A stretch of 64,000 nucleotides of DNA from assembly GCA_963798705.1 (NCBI GenBank), contig CAWCTW010000005.1, positions 434,001 to 498,000 on the forward strand. The letters are read 5' to 3'. Every line of letters starts with the position of its first letter. The stretch's first letter is position 1. The DNA is from AC-56 sp963798705 (GTDB lineage: Bacteria > Actinomycetota > Thermoleophilia > Solirubrobacterales > 70-9). The notes under the pieces are model-generated. The model made no database searches. It was not told the DNA's origin and worked only from the letters and a program-made list of their open reading frames with translations. This document shows, in pieces, positions 16,181 to 25,068 of the stretch. The position numbers and the translations under genes are program-made.

Positions 16181-17187
16181 GGGACCACCATCAGTCCCTC
16201 GGTCTCATCGAATCCGAGCATCAGGTTCAGGTTCTGGATCGCCTGCCCGGCGGCGCCCTTCCAGAGGTTGTCGATCGCGGCGAACGCGATCGCGCGGCCC
16301 GTGCGCGCGTCCGCGGTGACGTGGATGCGGCAGAGATTGGTGTCGCGGACGTCGCGGACGCCCGGCGGATCGTCGACGACCTCGACGAACGGCTCGCCGT
16401 CGTAGCGGTCGCGATACATGCGGCGAAGCTCGTCGGCGCCGGCCTCTCGCGTAGCGGCGACGAAGCAGCTGGCGAGCAGGCCCTGGTCGAGCGGGGCCAG
16501 GTGGGGAACGAAGGTCACGGGGCCGGCGCCCCCGAGCCCGTCGAGCTCCTGGACGATCTCCGGGAGGTGGCGGTGGCCGTCCACGCCGTAGGCGGCGAAG
16601 TTCTCGTCGACCGAGACGAAGTGGAGCCGGTCGCCCCCGTCGCGCCCCGCGCCGGAGACCCCCGAGGCGGCGCTGATCACGACGTCACCGGCCAACCCCG
16701 TCTCCGCGAGGGGCGCGACCGCCAGGATCGCGGCCGTCGGATAGCAGCCCGGGTTGGCGACCAGCCGCGCCTCCCGGATCTGGTCGCGGTGAAGCTCGGT
16801 GAGCCCGTAGACCGCCCGACCGAGCAGATCCGGAGCGCCGTGGTCCCCGTAGGTCTGCTCGTAGACCGCCGGATCGCGCAGCCGGAAGTCCGCGGAGACG
16901 TCCACGACCACCAGGCCGGCCTCGGCAAGGCTCGAGACGACCTCCGCCGCGGCGCCGTGGGGATATGCGACGATCGCGGCGTCGGCGTCGGCGGCGCGAT
17001 CAAGGTCGAGCTCGGTGAGCTCGATCGGCACGCGATACCGCGGGTAGAGGCGATCCAGGCGAACCCCGGCGTCCACCCGCGCGGTGGCGGCGGTGAGCTC
17101 GAGCCGCGGATGCCGGTGGACGAGGCCGGCCGCCAGCGCCCCGGCAAACCCTGAGGCCCCGGCGACGATCACGCGGGCGTCACTCAC
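16177..17187 (-). CDS. argC: N-acetyl-gamma-glutamyl-phosphate reductase
   Basis: NADPH-dependent reductase of 336 residues. The Rossmann motif VIVAGASGFAGALAAG is at 6-21, and the catalytic Cys is in LVANPGCYPTAA with its His in HRHLPEIVQ. I chose a GTG at 17187 (VSDARVIVAG); upstream sequence in frame lacks similarity. This start lies inside the end of pheT (8-base overlap), so argCJBD may be read through from pheST. No ArgR box was recognised in the overlap. Confidence 0.94.
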   Translation of the reverse strand: MSDARVIVAGASGFAGALAAGLVHRHPRLELTAATARVDAGVRLDRLYPRYRVPIELTELDLDRAADADAAIVAYPHGAAAEVVSSLAEAGLVVVDVSADFRLRDPAVYEQTYGDHGAPDLLGRAVYGLTELHRDQIREARLVANPGCYPTAAILAVAPLAETGLAGDVVISAASGVSGAGRDGGDRLHFVSVDENFAAYGVDGHRHLPEIVQELDGLGGAGPVTFVPHLAPLDQGLLASCFVAATREAGADELRRMYRDRYDGEPFVEVVDDPPGVRDVRDTNLCRIHVTADARTGRAIAFAAIDNLWKGAAGQAIQNLNLMLGFDETEGLMVVP

Positions 17188-19639
17188 GAAGCGACCCCCC
17201 GATCTCGGCCAGCGCGGCCTCGATCGCGTCGCGCCGGTCGGTGACCTCGGCGTCGGTGAGGGTGCGGTCGGGGGCGCGGAACTCCAGGCGCAGGGCGAGG
17301 CTCTTGCGACCTGCCCCCACCTGCTCGCCGCGATACAGGTCGAACACGCGGGCGCTGCGAAGCAGGTCCCCCCCACCGTCCATGACGGCGCCGCGCACAC
17401 GCGAGGCGGGCACGTCGTCGGCCACGACGATCGCCAGGTCCTGGTAGACCGCCGGGTAGGTCGTGACGTCCTCGTAGGCCTCGTGCCCCACCGGCGACGC
17501 CGCGACCAGCTCCGCCAGGCCGACCTGGAAGCCCGCCGCGGCCTCGATGTCCCACTCGCGGCAGACCAGGGGATGGAGCTCGCCCAGCCAGCCGGCCTCG
17601 AGGCCGCCGATCTTCACCCGCGCCGAGCGGCCCGGGTGCAGGAAGGGCTGCGCATCCGCCTCGAGCTCGACCTCGGCGCCCAGCGCGCCCGCCAGCGCCT
17701 CCAGAATGCCCTTGATCGCGAAGAAGTCCGCGGCCCGCTCCTCGGCTCCCCAGCTCGGCGGAGCCAGCGGGCCGACGGCGAGGGCGCCGACGCACTGGGG
17801 CTCGAACGCGGGCGCCGGGCGCTCCCCCGTGAAGACGCCACCCGGGACGCCCCCGCCGGGCGATTCGCCCGTGGCGAGGTAGACGCGGCCCGTTTCCGAC
17901 AGCGCGACCCGCTCGGCTCCACGCGCGAGGTTGTATCGGGCGGCGTCGAGGAGCGACCCGAGGAGCGTCGTGCGCAGCTCGGAATGGTCCAGCGAGAGAG
18001 GGTTGGAGACGCGGATCGGTGCCGCCCGCGGGTCGTCGCACCCCAGGCGGAGAAGGGCGGGCAATCCCGGCCCGGTGAGGCTGAGGGCGACGATGGCGTC
18101 GAAGCCGAGGTCCCGCATCACGTCCTCGGCACGGCGCCGCAGCAGCTGCTCGCGGGTCAGCCGGCCGACCTGTCCGCTTGCGTCCGGCAGGGTCGCGGGC
18201 AGGTGCTCGTCGTAGCCGTGGACACGCCCGACCTCCTCGATCAGGTCCGCCTCCCGGGTCACGTCGTAGAAGCGGTGAAACGGGACCTCCGCGAGGATGT
18301 CATCCCCGTCGCGCTCGGTCCCGAAGCCGAGCCGCTCCAGATAGGCCCGGCACTCCTCGGGCTCGATGCGCATCCCGAGCAGCGCCTCCGCGCGGCCGTT
18401 GCGCAGGCGCACCCGGCGGGCAGGTGGCGGTTCGGTCGCGACGTCGATCGTCCCCGGAACCAGCCTCGCCCCGCAGACCTCGACCATGAGCCTCGCGGCG
18501 ATTCGCTGGGCGCGAATCGCGAGCTCGGGATGAAGCTGCTTCTCGAACCGGTTCGAGGCCTCGGACCGCAGGCCGAGCCGCCGCGAGGTGCGCAGGATGT
18601 TGACGCCGTTCCACGTCGCCACCTCCAGCAGCACCCGGGTCGTGGATTCGGAGACCTCGGAGGCGGCGCCGCCCATGATCCCGGCGATCCCCGAGGGGCC
18701 GTCGCGGTCGCAGACCAGAACGGTCTCGGAGTCGAAGGTCCGCTCCACCCCGTCGAGCGTCGTCATCCGCTCACCGTCGCTCGCCGTGCGCACGATCAGC
18801 TGCCCGCCGGGCACGCGGTCGAGGTCGAACGCGTGCAGCGGCTGGGCGGTCATCAGCATCACGTAGTTGGTGATGTCGACGACGTTGTTGATCGGGCGCT
18901 GGCCGGCGGCGATCAGGCGCGCCTTCAGCCACAGCGGCGAGGGGCCGATCGTCACGTCGGTGAAGACGCGGGCGGTGAAGCGCGGGCAGAGCTCCGGCAC
19001 CTCGACGGTGACCGAGGCGTGGTCGGAAACCACTCCGTCACCGGTTGCCTCCGCGTCCGCCTCCCACGGGGGCGGGGCCAGCGGCGCGCCGCTGAACGCG
19101 TGGACCTCGCGGGCCACGCCGTAGACGCCGAGGCAGTCCACCCGGTTGGAGGTGACCTCCAGCTCCAGGACGGGCTCGGCGATCGGCAGCGCTTCGGCGA
19201 GCGGCGTCCCGGAGGCGACTTCGCCGTCCAAGACCGCGATCCCATCCGCGTCGTCGCCCATCCGGAGCTCGGCCTCGGAGAGGATCATCCCGTCCGAGGT
19301 CACCCCCCTCAGCCTGACCTGACCGAGCTCTTGGCCGTCCGGCATCGTCGCGCCCGGCAGCGCCACGGGGACCGTCTGACCCGCCCCGACGTTGGGCGCT
19401 CCGCAGACGATCGTCCGGGTGCCATCTCCCGTGTCGACCTCGCACACGCTGAGGCGGTCGGCGTTCGGGTGAGCGTCGACGGCGAGCACGCGGCCCACGA
19501 CGAACCCCTCAGCGGACGGCGGCCCGACGCGGTCGATCCGCTCGACGTCGGCCGCTCGCAGCGCCAGCAGCTCGGCCAGATCCTCCGGCGACAGCTCCGG
19601 GTCGCAGTACTCGGTGAGCCAGCCGTGGGGGACCCTCAT
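17180..19639 (-). CDS. pheT: Phenylalanine--tRNA ligase beta subunit
   Basis: The 819-residue beta subunit of the heterotetrameric synthetase. Domains in order: an N-terminal MRVPHGWLTEY start, an EMAP/tRNA-binding OB fold (VVGRVLAVDAHPNADRL, about 45-155), the B3/B4 editing region, a B5 domain, the catalytic-core-like fold (VGRVHGYDEHLPATLP) and a C-terminal FDX-ACB anticodon-binding domain (YPAVYQDLAIVVADDVPAS to the end). The ATG at 19639 overlaps the pheS stop. Length and domains are standard. Confidence 0.96.
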   Translation of the reverse strand: MRVPHGWLTEYCDPELSPEDLAELLALRAADVERIDRVGPPSAEGFVVGRVLAVDAHPNADRLSVCEVDTGDGTRTIVCGAPNVGAGQTVPVALPGATMPDGQELGQVRLRGVTSDGMILSEAELRMGDDADGIAVLDGEVASGTPLAEALPIAEPVLELEVTSNRVDCLGVYGVAREVHAFSGAPLAPPPWEADAEATGDGVVSDHASVTVEVPELCPRFTARVFTDVTIGPSPLWLKARLIAAGQRPINNVVDITNYVMLMTAQPLHAFDLDRVPGGQLIVRTASDGERMTTLDGVERTFDSETVLVCDRDGPSGIAGIMGGAASEVSESTTRVLLEVATWNGVNILRTSRRLGLRSEASNRFEKQLHPELAIRAQRIAARLMVEVCGARLVPGTIDVATEPPPARRVRLRNGRAEALLGMRIEPEECRAYLERLGFGTERDGDDILAEVPFHRFYDVTREADLIEEVGRVHGYDEHLPATLPDASGQVGRLTREQLLRRRAEDVMRDLGFDAIVALSLTGPGLPALLRLGCDDPRAAPIRVSNPLSLDHSELRTTLLGSLLDAARYNLARGAERVALSETGRVYLATGESPGGGVPGGVFTGERPAPAFEPQCVGALAVGPLAPPSWGAEERAADFFAIKGILEALAGALGAEVELEADAQPFLHPGRSARVKIGGLEAGWLGELHPLVCREWDIEAAAGFQVGLAELVAASPVGHEAYEDVTTYPAVYQDLAIVVADDVPASRVRGAVMDGGGDLLRSARVFDLYRGEQVGAGRKSLALRLEFRAPDRTLTDAEVTDRRDAIEAALAEIGGSLRE

Positions 19640-20790
19640 CGAAACTGCTCCAGCACCCGGACGTCGTTCTCGAACAACTTGCGCAGGTCGGGGACGCCGT
19701 GCTTGAGCATCGCGATGCGCTCGATCCCCATGCCGAACGCGAACCCCTGCACTCGATCCGGGTCGTAGCCGTTCGCCTGCACGAACCCGAAGACGTTCGG
19801 GTCCACCATCCCGGAGCCGAGGATCTCGATCCAGCCGGTCCCCTTGCAGATCGAGTCGCGGGAGCCGTCGGGGAGCTCTCCGGAGCCCCCGCAGCGAAAA
19901 CATGAGACGTCGACCTCCACGCTCGGCTCGGTGAACGGGAAGAAGCCCGGCCGGAAGCGCGTTCGCCGCTCCGGCCCGAAGATCGCGCGGGCGAACTCGT
20001 CGAGCGTCCCCTTGAGGTCGGCGAGCGTGATCGTCTCCGATACCGCCAGCCCCTCGACCTGGTGGAAGATCGGGCTGTGGGTGGCGTCGAACGGGTCGCT
20101 GCGGTAGCAGCGACCCGGTACGACGACGAAGATCGGCGGCCCCTGGCTCTCCATCGAGCGCACCTGCATCGGCGAGGTGTGGGTGCGCAGGACCACGTCC
20201 TCGGGTCCGGGGGGCAGCGGTGGACCGCCGACGTCCTCGCCCGGTGCCGTCGGCGCCGGCGCGAGGCGCAGCTCAGGATCCAACGTCGCGGGATCGACGT
20301 AGAAGGTGTCCTGCGCCATCCGCGCCGGGTGTCCCGGCGGATGGTTGAGCGCCGCGAAGTTGTAGTAGTCGAGCTCGACCTCCGGCCCCTCCATGACCCG
20401 GTAGCCCAGCCCGCAGAAGACGTCCTCGATCTCGCGCAACGTGCGGATCAGGAGGTTCCGCGAGCCCACCGGGAACGGAGGCGTTCCGGGCAGGGTGACG
20501 TCGACCGCCTCCCCGGCGAGCTCCCGCTCCAGATGGCCGGCCTCGAGCTCGGATCGCCGCCGCTCCAGGAGCTCCTCCAGCGCCTGCCGGGCGGCATTGG
20601 CCGCCGAGCCCGCCGGACCGCGCTCGTCGGAAGGAAGCCCTCCGATCCCCCTCAGGATCCGCGTCAGCTCCGCCTTGCGGCCGAGGTAGCGGACCCGCAG
20701 CTCCTCGAGCTCGGCCGCGTCATCGGTCGCGCCGATGGCGGCCTCGGCGTCGGCGCGGAGCCGATCGACCTTTCCCTGGACCTCAGGCAC
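19636..20790 (-). CDS. pheS: Phenylalanine--tRNA ligase alpha subunit
   Basis: Class II catalytic subunit, 384 residues. An N-terminal coiled coil (to about 90) binds tRNA. The active site includes LRTHTSPMQVRSM, motif 2 in RCYRSDPFDATHSPIFHQ and motif 3 in GMGIERIAMLKHG. A four-cysteine-like patch CFRCGGSG sits before the final motif. It overlaps pheT by 4 bases downstream and the rRNA methylase gene by 8 bases upstream. No T-box or Phe-rich leader is visible upstream. Confidence 0.96.
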   Translation of the reverse strand: MPEVQGKVDRLRADAEAAIGATDDAAELEELRVRYLGRKAELTRILRGIGGLPSDERGPAGSAANAARQALEELLERRRSELEAGHLERELAGEAVDVTLPGTPPFPVGSRNLLIRTLREIEDVFCGLGYRVMEGPEVELDYYNFAALNHPPGHPARMAQDTFYVDPATLDPELRLAPAPTAPGEDVGGPPLPPGPEDVVLRTHTSPMQVRSMESQGPPIFVVVPGRCYRSDPFDATHSPIFHQVEGLAVSETITLADLKGTLDEFARAIFGPERRTRFRPGFFPFTEPSVEVDVSCFRCGGSGELPDGSRDSICKGTGWIEILGSGMVDPNVFGFVQANGYDPDRVQGFAFGMGIERIAMLKHGVPDLRKLFENDVRVLEQFR

Positions 20791-21478
20791 GGTCGGCCAT
20801 CCTATTCGCGACCTCGTGCAGGGCCACCGCGGCGGCGGCGGCGACGTTGAGGGAATCCGGGCCGTCGGAGCGCATCGGGATCCGGGCGACGGCGTCCACG
20901 CGAGCCTCGAGGTCCGCCGGCAGGCCCTCTCGCTCCGCGCCCAGGCACAGCACGAGCGGAAACTCCGGCTGGACGTCCGCGAGGGGCGTGGGCGCGTCTC
21001 GCTCCAGGGCGAGCTTGAAGGCGTCGATCTCGACCAGCTCGGCCGCGGCGGGCGGGCGGGCGAACACCGACCCCATGCTCGCTCGAACCGCTTTCGGCGA
21101 GTACGGGTCGGCGCACCCAGGCCCGAGGATGACAGGCCCGTCGGCCAGCCCGTGCGCCGTCCGGACGATCGTGCCGACGTTGCCCGGATCGCGCACCCCG
21201 TGCAGGTACACGCGGACGTTTCCGTCCGGGGCAGCCTCCGGGCGGCGATAGACGCCGATCACGCGCGTACCCGACCCGAGCTCGCTGACCTCGTCCAGCA
21301 GCTCCGGATCGACGTCCGTGCCGGCCACCAGGACGAACTCGGCCTCGGCACTCGCGGCCTCGGCCGCCTCCACCAGGTCCTCGCCCTCCGCGACGAAGAG
21401 GTCCGTGCGCTCTCGCTGCCGCCGCTGATGGAGCTTGCGGATCAGCTTGAGCTTGTGGTTGTGGGGGCTGGTGATCAT
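20783..21478 (-). CDS. SpoU/TrmH-family RNA 2'-O-methyltransferase
   Basis: SPOUT methyltransferase of 231 residues. The N-terminal substrate-binding part starts MITSPHNHKLKLIRKLHQ. SPOUT motif 1 is NVGTIVRTAHG, motif 2 PLVLCLGAEREGLP, motif 3 IPMRSDGPDSLNVAAAAAVA; these form the trefoil-knot SAM site. The family includes TsnR-like and RlmB-like 23S rRNA methylases; location between rplT and pheS is a common actinobacterial arrangement. The ATG at 21478 follows the rplT terminator, so it probably has its own promoter near 21480-21530 or relies on read-through. Confidence 0.9.
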   Translation of the reverse strand: MITSPHNHKLKLIRKLHQRRQRERTDLFVAEGEDLVEAAEAASAEAEFVLVAGTDVDPELLDEVSELGSGTRVIGVYRRPEAAPDGNVRVYLHGVRDPGNVGTIVRTAHGLADGPVILGPGCADPYSPKAVRASMGSVFARPPAAAELVEIDAFKLALERDAPTPLADVQPEFPLVLCLGAEREGLPADLEARVDAVARIPMRSDGPDSLNVAAAAAVALHEVANRMADRA

Positions 21479-21494
21479 CGTCCGGTCGTCGATA

Positions 21495-21527
21495 CAAAAA
21501 AGGCGGCCTGCACCTGCAAGCCGCCCG
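21495..21527 (-). terminator. Intrinsic terminator after rplT
   Basis: On the minus strand a GC-rich stem pairs GGCGGCTTGCA with TGCAGGCCGCC (one bulge) and is followed by TTTTTT. It lies about 25 bases past the rplT stop and just before the methyltransferase start, so it should end the infC-rpmI-rplT message or attenuate into pheST. Confidence 0.85.
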
Positions 21528-21551
21528 GGAAGTGGAGATTGGGCCGTCGCG

Positions 21552-21911
21552 CTACGCCGCGGTGGCCTCCCGGGCTTGCTCGGCAAATCGGCGAAATGCC
21601 TCGGGATCGTGCACGGCGATCTCGGCCAGCATCTTGCGATTGACCTCGACGCCGGCCTGGTTCAGCCCGTGCATGAGCTGCGAGTAGCTCATGCCCTCGC
21701 GCCGCGCGGCCGCATTGATCCTGATGATCCACAGCCGGCGGAAATCCCGCTTTCGGGTCCGCCGGTCGCGATACGCGTATGCCCCCGAGCGCATCACCTG
21801 CTCGTTGGCGAGCCGATAGCTCGAGTGCTTGCGACCCCAGTAACCCTTGGCCTGCGAGAGGACCTTCTTCTTGCGCCGCTTGCGGGCGACGGCGTTCGTG
21901 GTGCGGCTCAT
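21552..21911 (-). CDS. rplT: 50S ribosomal protein L20
   Basis: 119 residues, very basic N-terminus (MSRTTNAVARKRRKKKVLSQAKGYWGRK) followed by the compact C-terminal domain (RRLWIIRINAAAR, MHGLNQAGVEVNRKMLAEIA). It binds 23S rRNA and is needed for early 50S assembly. It is translationally coupled to rpmI through an ATGA overlap and followed by an intrinsic terminator. Confidence 0.97.
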   Translation of the reverse strand: MSRTTNAVARKRRKKKVLSQAKGYWGRKHSSYRLANEQVMRSGAYAYRDRRTRKRDFRRLWIIRINAAARREGMSYSQLMHGLNQAGVEVNRKMLAEIAVHDPEAFRRFAEQAREATAA

Positions 21912-22108
21912 CGCTGGTCGCCCTTTCCGGCGAGCAGGGTGCGCACCCGCTTGCGGTCCGGCGGTGCGACCTCGGTGGGCTTGGACATCCGGCGCTTGCG
22001 CTTGGGCGACTTCTTCTCCAGGATATGGCTGGAGTACGCCCGCCGACCACGGAGCTTGCCGCCGGCCGTCTTGCGGAAGCGCTTCTTGGTGCCCGAATGT
22101 GTCTTCAT
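21908..22108 (-). CDS. rpmI: 50S ribosomal protein L35
   Basis: 66 residues, MKTHSGTKKRFRKTAGGKL being the signature N-terminus. The rest is basic (RRAYSSHILEKKSPKRKRR). The ATG at 22108 is set by this motif; the longer open frame is not coding. It sits in the usual infC-rpmI-rplT order, but with a 200-base gap from infC. Confidence 0.97.
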   Translation of the reverse strand: MKTHSGTKKRFRKTAGGKLRGRRAYSSHILEKKSPKRKRRMSKPTEVAPPDRKRVRTLLAGKGDQR

Positions 22109-22221
22109 CTTCGGCACGGGACGGCTATTGAAGCAGACTGAAGCGGGATCGCCGGGGCTAGTGACCTGAGTCGGAAGCGCGGCTTCACCTTGCCGAGTGG
22201 CCGGGCGTGGCTGACGACGCA

Positions 22222-22260
22222 CGCGGGATGAGCCGATGCCGAGCATCGGCGATTCCCGCG
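22222..22260. other. Nested palindrome in the infC-rpmI gap
   Basis: An 8-bp perfect hairpin GCCGATGC, loop CGA, GCATCGGC is enclosed by CGCGGGA (22222-22228) and TCCCGCG (22254-22260). There is no T tract on either strand. It is in the 202-base infC-rpmI gap, where an L20-type leader or an attenuator could lie. I did not recognise an L20 mRNA-binding motif. Confidence 0.45.
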
Positions 22261-22310
22261 GGTGGCGTCAGGCGTGGCCGGACGCCGGGAGCGCCCGCCC
22301 CACCTGACGA

Positions 22311-22892
22311 CTAGGCGGCCGAGCGCGCAGCGTCGCCTTCGCCGGCCTTCGCCCGCGTGGGGGCGAGCAGCATGCTCATGTTGCGACCCTCCTGGAGCGG
22401 CTCCTGCTCGATGACCGCCAAGTCCTCGATGTCCTCGTAGAGCCGGCGAAGGAGGTTCCGTCCCCGTTCCGGATGGGCCTGCTCACGGCCGCGGAACATG
22501 ATCGTGACCTTCACCTTGTCCTGTTGGCGAAGGAACCGCTCGACGTGGCCCTTCTTGGTCTCGTAGTCGTGAACGGCGATCTTCGGGCGCAGCTTGATCT
22601 CGCGGACGTTGATCTGCTGCTGGTGCTTGCGTGCCTGCTTGGCCTTCTGCTCCTGCTCGTAGCGATACTTGGAGTAGTCGAGCAGGCGGGCGACGGGCGG
22701 CCGCGCCTCGGGAGCGACCTCGACGAGGTCGAGGTCCTTCTCGGCGGCGCGGTCCATCGCCTGCTCGGTGGGGACGATGCCCACCTGCTCTCCGTTCTCG
22801 TCGATGAGTCTGACCTCGGAGACTCGGATCCGCTCGTTGATCCGCGTGGGGTCACGCTCGGGAGGCGACCGGTCGAAGCGCGGGTTCGCCAC
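22311..22892 (-). CDS. infC: Translation initiation factor IF-3
   Basis: 193 residues. N-terminal domain RINERIRVSEVRLIDENGEQVGIV (about 17-40), linker YEQEQKAKQARKHQQ, and C-terminal domain with EIKLRPKIAVHDYETKKGH, VTIMFRGREQAHPERG. IF-3 prevents 30S-50S association and checks initiator pairing. The start is a GTG; infC commonly uses a non-ATG start for autoregulation (AUU in E. coli). It lies 135 bases downstream of thrS on the same strand. A TATACT hexamer on the minus strand in that gap is a weak -10 candidate. Confidence 0.97.
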   Translation of the reverse strand: MANPRFDRSPPERDPTRINERIRVSEVRLIDENGEQVGIVPTEQAMDRAAEKDLDLVEVAPEARPPVARLLDYSKYRYEQEQKAKQARKHQQQINVREIKLRPKIAVHDYETKKGHVERFLRQQDKVKVTIMFRGREQAHPERGRNLLRRLYEDIEDLAVIEQEPLQEGRNMSMLLAPTRAKAGEGDAARSAA

Positions 22893-23027
22893 TAGAGGTG
22901 GTTCGACGAGCGCGTCAAGCTAGCGGTGCTCAGACGGGATAGGAAGACGAGACGGGAGGGCAGGGGGCACGGGCGCTCAGCGGCGGCGCGTGGAATGGAT
23001 ACCCCTCATCGCGGCCAGTATAGACGC

Positions 23028-24953
23028 CTACGTCTCGGATACCTCCCGATCGACGCGGGCCGCGAACGCCTCCACCGGTTCCGTGCCCAGATCGCCGTCG
23101 GCGTGAGAGCGCACGGCGACCGCGCCATCGGCCTCCTCCCGGTCTCCGACCACCAGCATGTACGGATGCTTGGCGACCTCGGCGTCGTGGATCTTCTTGC
23201 CGACCGACTCCGAGCGCTCGTCGATGCGGCAGCGGACGCCGGTCGCCTTCAGGCGCGCGGCGACATCGGCGGCGAAGGCATTGTGCCGGTCGGCAACGGG
23301 GAGGATCGCCGCCTGAACGGGAGCGAGCCAGGTCGGAAAGCGGCCTGCGTAGTGCTCGATGAGGATGCCGATGAAGCGCTCCATCGAGCCCAGGAGGGCC
23401 CGGTGGATCATCACGGGCCGGTGCTCGGCGTTGTCCTCCCCCTGATAGGCGAGGTCGAAGCGCTCGGGCATCTGGAAGTCGAGCTGGCACGTCCCGCACT
23501 GCCATGATCGCCCGAGGGCGTCGGTGACGTGGAAGTCGATCTTGGGCCCATAGAACGTGCCCTCGCCGGGGCTCACCTCGTATTCGCGGCCCTGGCGCTC
23601 GAGCGCCTCGCGGAGCGCGTCCTCGGCCCGCTCCCACTGCTCGTCGGTCCCGATCGACTTCTCCGGGCGCGTCGAGAGCTCGACCCGGACCTCGTCGAAC
23701 CCGAACCGCTCGTACAGCTCGTCGATCGCGCGGCAGATCGCGTCGACCTCGTCGGTGACCTGGTCGAGCGTGCAGTAGACGTGCGCGTCGTCCTGGGTGA
23801 AGGCCCGCACGCGAAGGAGCCCATGCAGCACCCCCTCGCGCTCGTTCCTGGACACCAGGCCGAACTCGGCGAGCCGCAGCGGCAGGTCGCGATAGGAATG
23901 GCGCTCCGAGGTGTACACCAGGCAGGCGCCCGGGCAGTTCATCGGCTTCAGGGCGAACCGCCGGCCCTCGACCTCCGTGAAGAACATGTTCTCCGCGTAG
24001 TTGTCCCAGTGCCCGGAGCGGTGCCAGAGCTCCTCGTCCAGCACCTGCGGGGTCTTGATCTCCGCGTAGCCGCCGGCATCCAGATGCCGCCGCACCTCGC
24101 GCTCCACCAGTCGCAGGAGAACCGTTCCGCTGGGCAGCCAGAACGGCATCCCGGGAGCGTCGGGCAGGACGTTGAACAGCCCGAGGTGCGGGCCGAGTCG
24201 CCGGTGGTCGCGGGCGCGCGCCTGCTCGAGCCGCTCCAGGTGCTCGGCGAGGTCCCCCTCGGAGAAGAACGCCGTCCCGTAGATGCGGGTGAGCATCTGG
24301 CGGCTCTCGTCCCCCCGCCAGTAGGCGCCGGCGACCGAGCTGAGCTTGAAGGCCTTGATCCGGCCGGTGGACGGCCCGTGCGGACCCCGGCACAGGTCCA
24401 CGAACGGGCCGTTGCGATACAGGGACACGCTCTCGGCGCCCTCGTCCCGCACCAGGTCGGAGATCAGCTCGACCTTGTAGGGCTGGTCCTCGGCCTTGAA
24501 GCGCTCGATCGCCTCCGAGGCGCGGAGCTCCGAGCGCTCGAACGGCTCGTTGGCCTCGACGTGGGCGGCCATGCGCTCCTCGATGCGCTCGAGGTCGGAC
24601 TCGGAGGGCCGAAACCCGTCCGGGAACTCGAAGTCGTAATAGAAGCCGTCGGCGATCGCCGGCCCGATCGAGACCTTGGTCCCGGGCCACAGGTCGAGCA
24701 CGGCGGTGGCGAGCACGTGGGCCGTGTCGTGGCGCAGCACATCCAGGGCATCCGGGCGCCCCGGGGTGACGACCTCGATCCGCTCGCCGTGATGGAGCGG
24801 TGCAGCGAGGTCCCGGACCTCGCCGTCTACCCGAACGGCGAGCGCGTCCTTGGCGAGCCGGGGGCCGATCGCGGCCGCCGCGTCCGCGCCGGTGGCGCCG
24901 TCTTCGAGCTCCAGGGCGGAGCCGTCGGGAAGGTTTACGGTAATCGGCCCCAT
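23028..24953 (-). CDS. thrS: Threonine--tRNA ligase
   Basis: Class II synthetase of 641 residues. Domains: TGS (MGPITVNLPDGSALELEDG, 1-60), editing domain with HDTAHVLATAVLDLWPGTKV, catalytic core with the zinc-binding Cys in ALKPMNCPGACLVY and His in DDAHVYC, motif 3 near HRPVMIHRALLGSMERF, and the C-terminal anticodon-binding fold (PVQAAILPVADRHN). The ATG at 24953 begins the TGS domain. It precedes infC on the same strand. Confidence 0.97.
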   Translation of the reverse strand: MGPITVNLPDGSALELEDGATGADAAAAIGPRLAKDALAVRVDGEVRDLAAPLHHGERIEVVTPGRPDALDVLRHDTAHVLATAVLDLWPGTKVSIGPAIADGFYYDFEFPDGFRPSESDLERIEERMAAHVEANEPFERSELRASEAIERFKAEDQPYKVELISDLVRDEGAESVSLYRNGPFVDLCRGPHGPSTGRIKAFKLSSVAGAYWRGDESRQMLTRIYGTAFFSEGDLAEHLERLEQARARDHRRLGPHLGLFNVLPDAPGMPFWLPSGTVLLRLVEREVRRHLDAGGYAEIKTPQVLDEELWHRSGHWDNYAENMFFTEVEGRRFALKPMNCPGACLVYTSERHSYRDLPLRLAEFGLVSRNEREGVLHGLLRVRAFTQDDAHVYCTLDQVTDEVDAICRAIDELYERFGFDEVRVELSTRPEKSIGTDEQWERAEDALREALERQGREYEVSPGEGTFYGPKIDFHVTDALGRSWQCGTCQLDFQMPERFDLAYQGEDNAEHRPVMIHRALLGSMERFIGILIEHYAGRFPTWLAPVQAAILPVADRHNAFAADVAARLKATGVRCRIDERSESVGKKIHDAEVAKHPYMLVVGDREEADGAVAVRSHADGDLGTEPVEAFAARVDREVSET

Positions 24954-25068
24954 GCGGGGCCATGCTACCCAGGGGACATTCGCGATCGCGAGCGTCGTCG
25001 CGGGCCTCTGGCTCGTGCGGGGCGCCGCCGGCGAGGCGCGTGCCGTCACAGCCACGACTCACGCGCCG

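Noticed and set aside
24250..25030. T-box leader upstream of thrS
   Set aside because: No T-box sequence TGGNACCGCG or specifier structure is visible; the upstream bases are ordinary GC-rich spacer.
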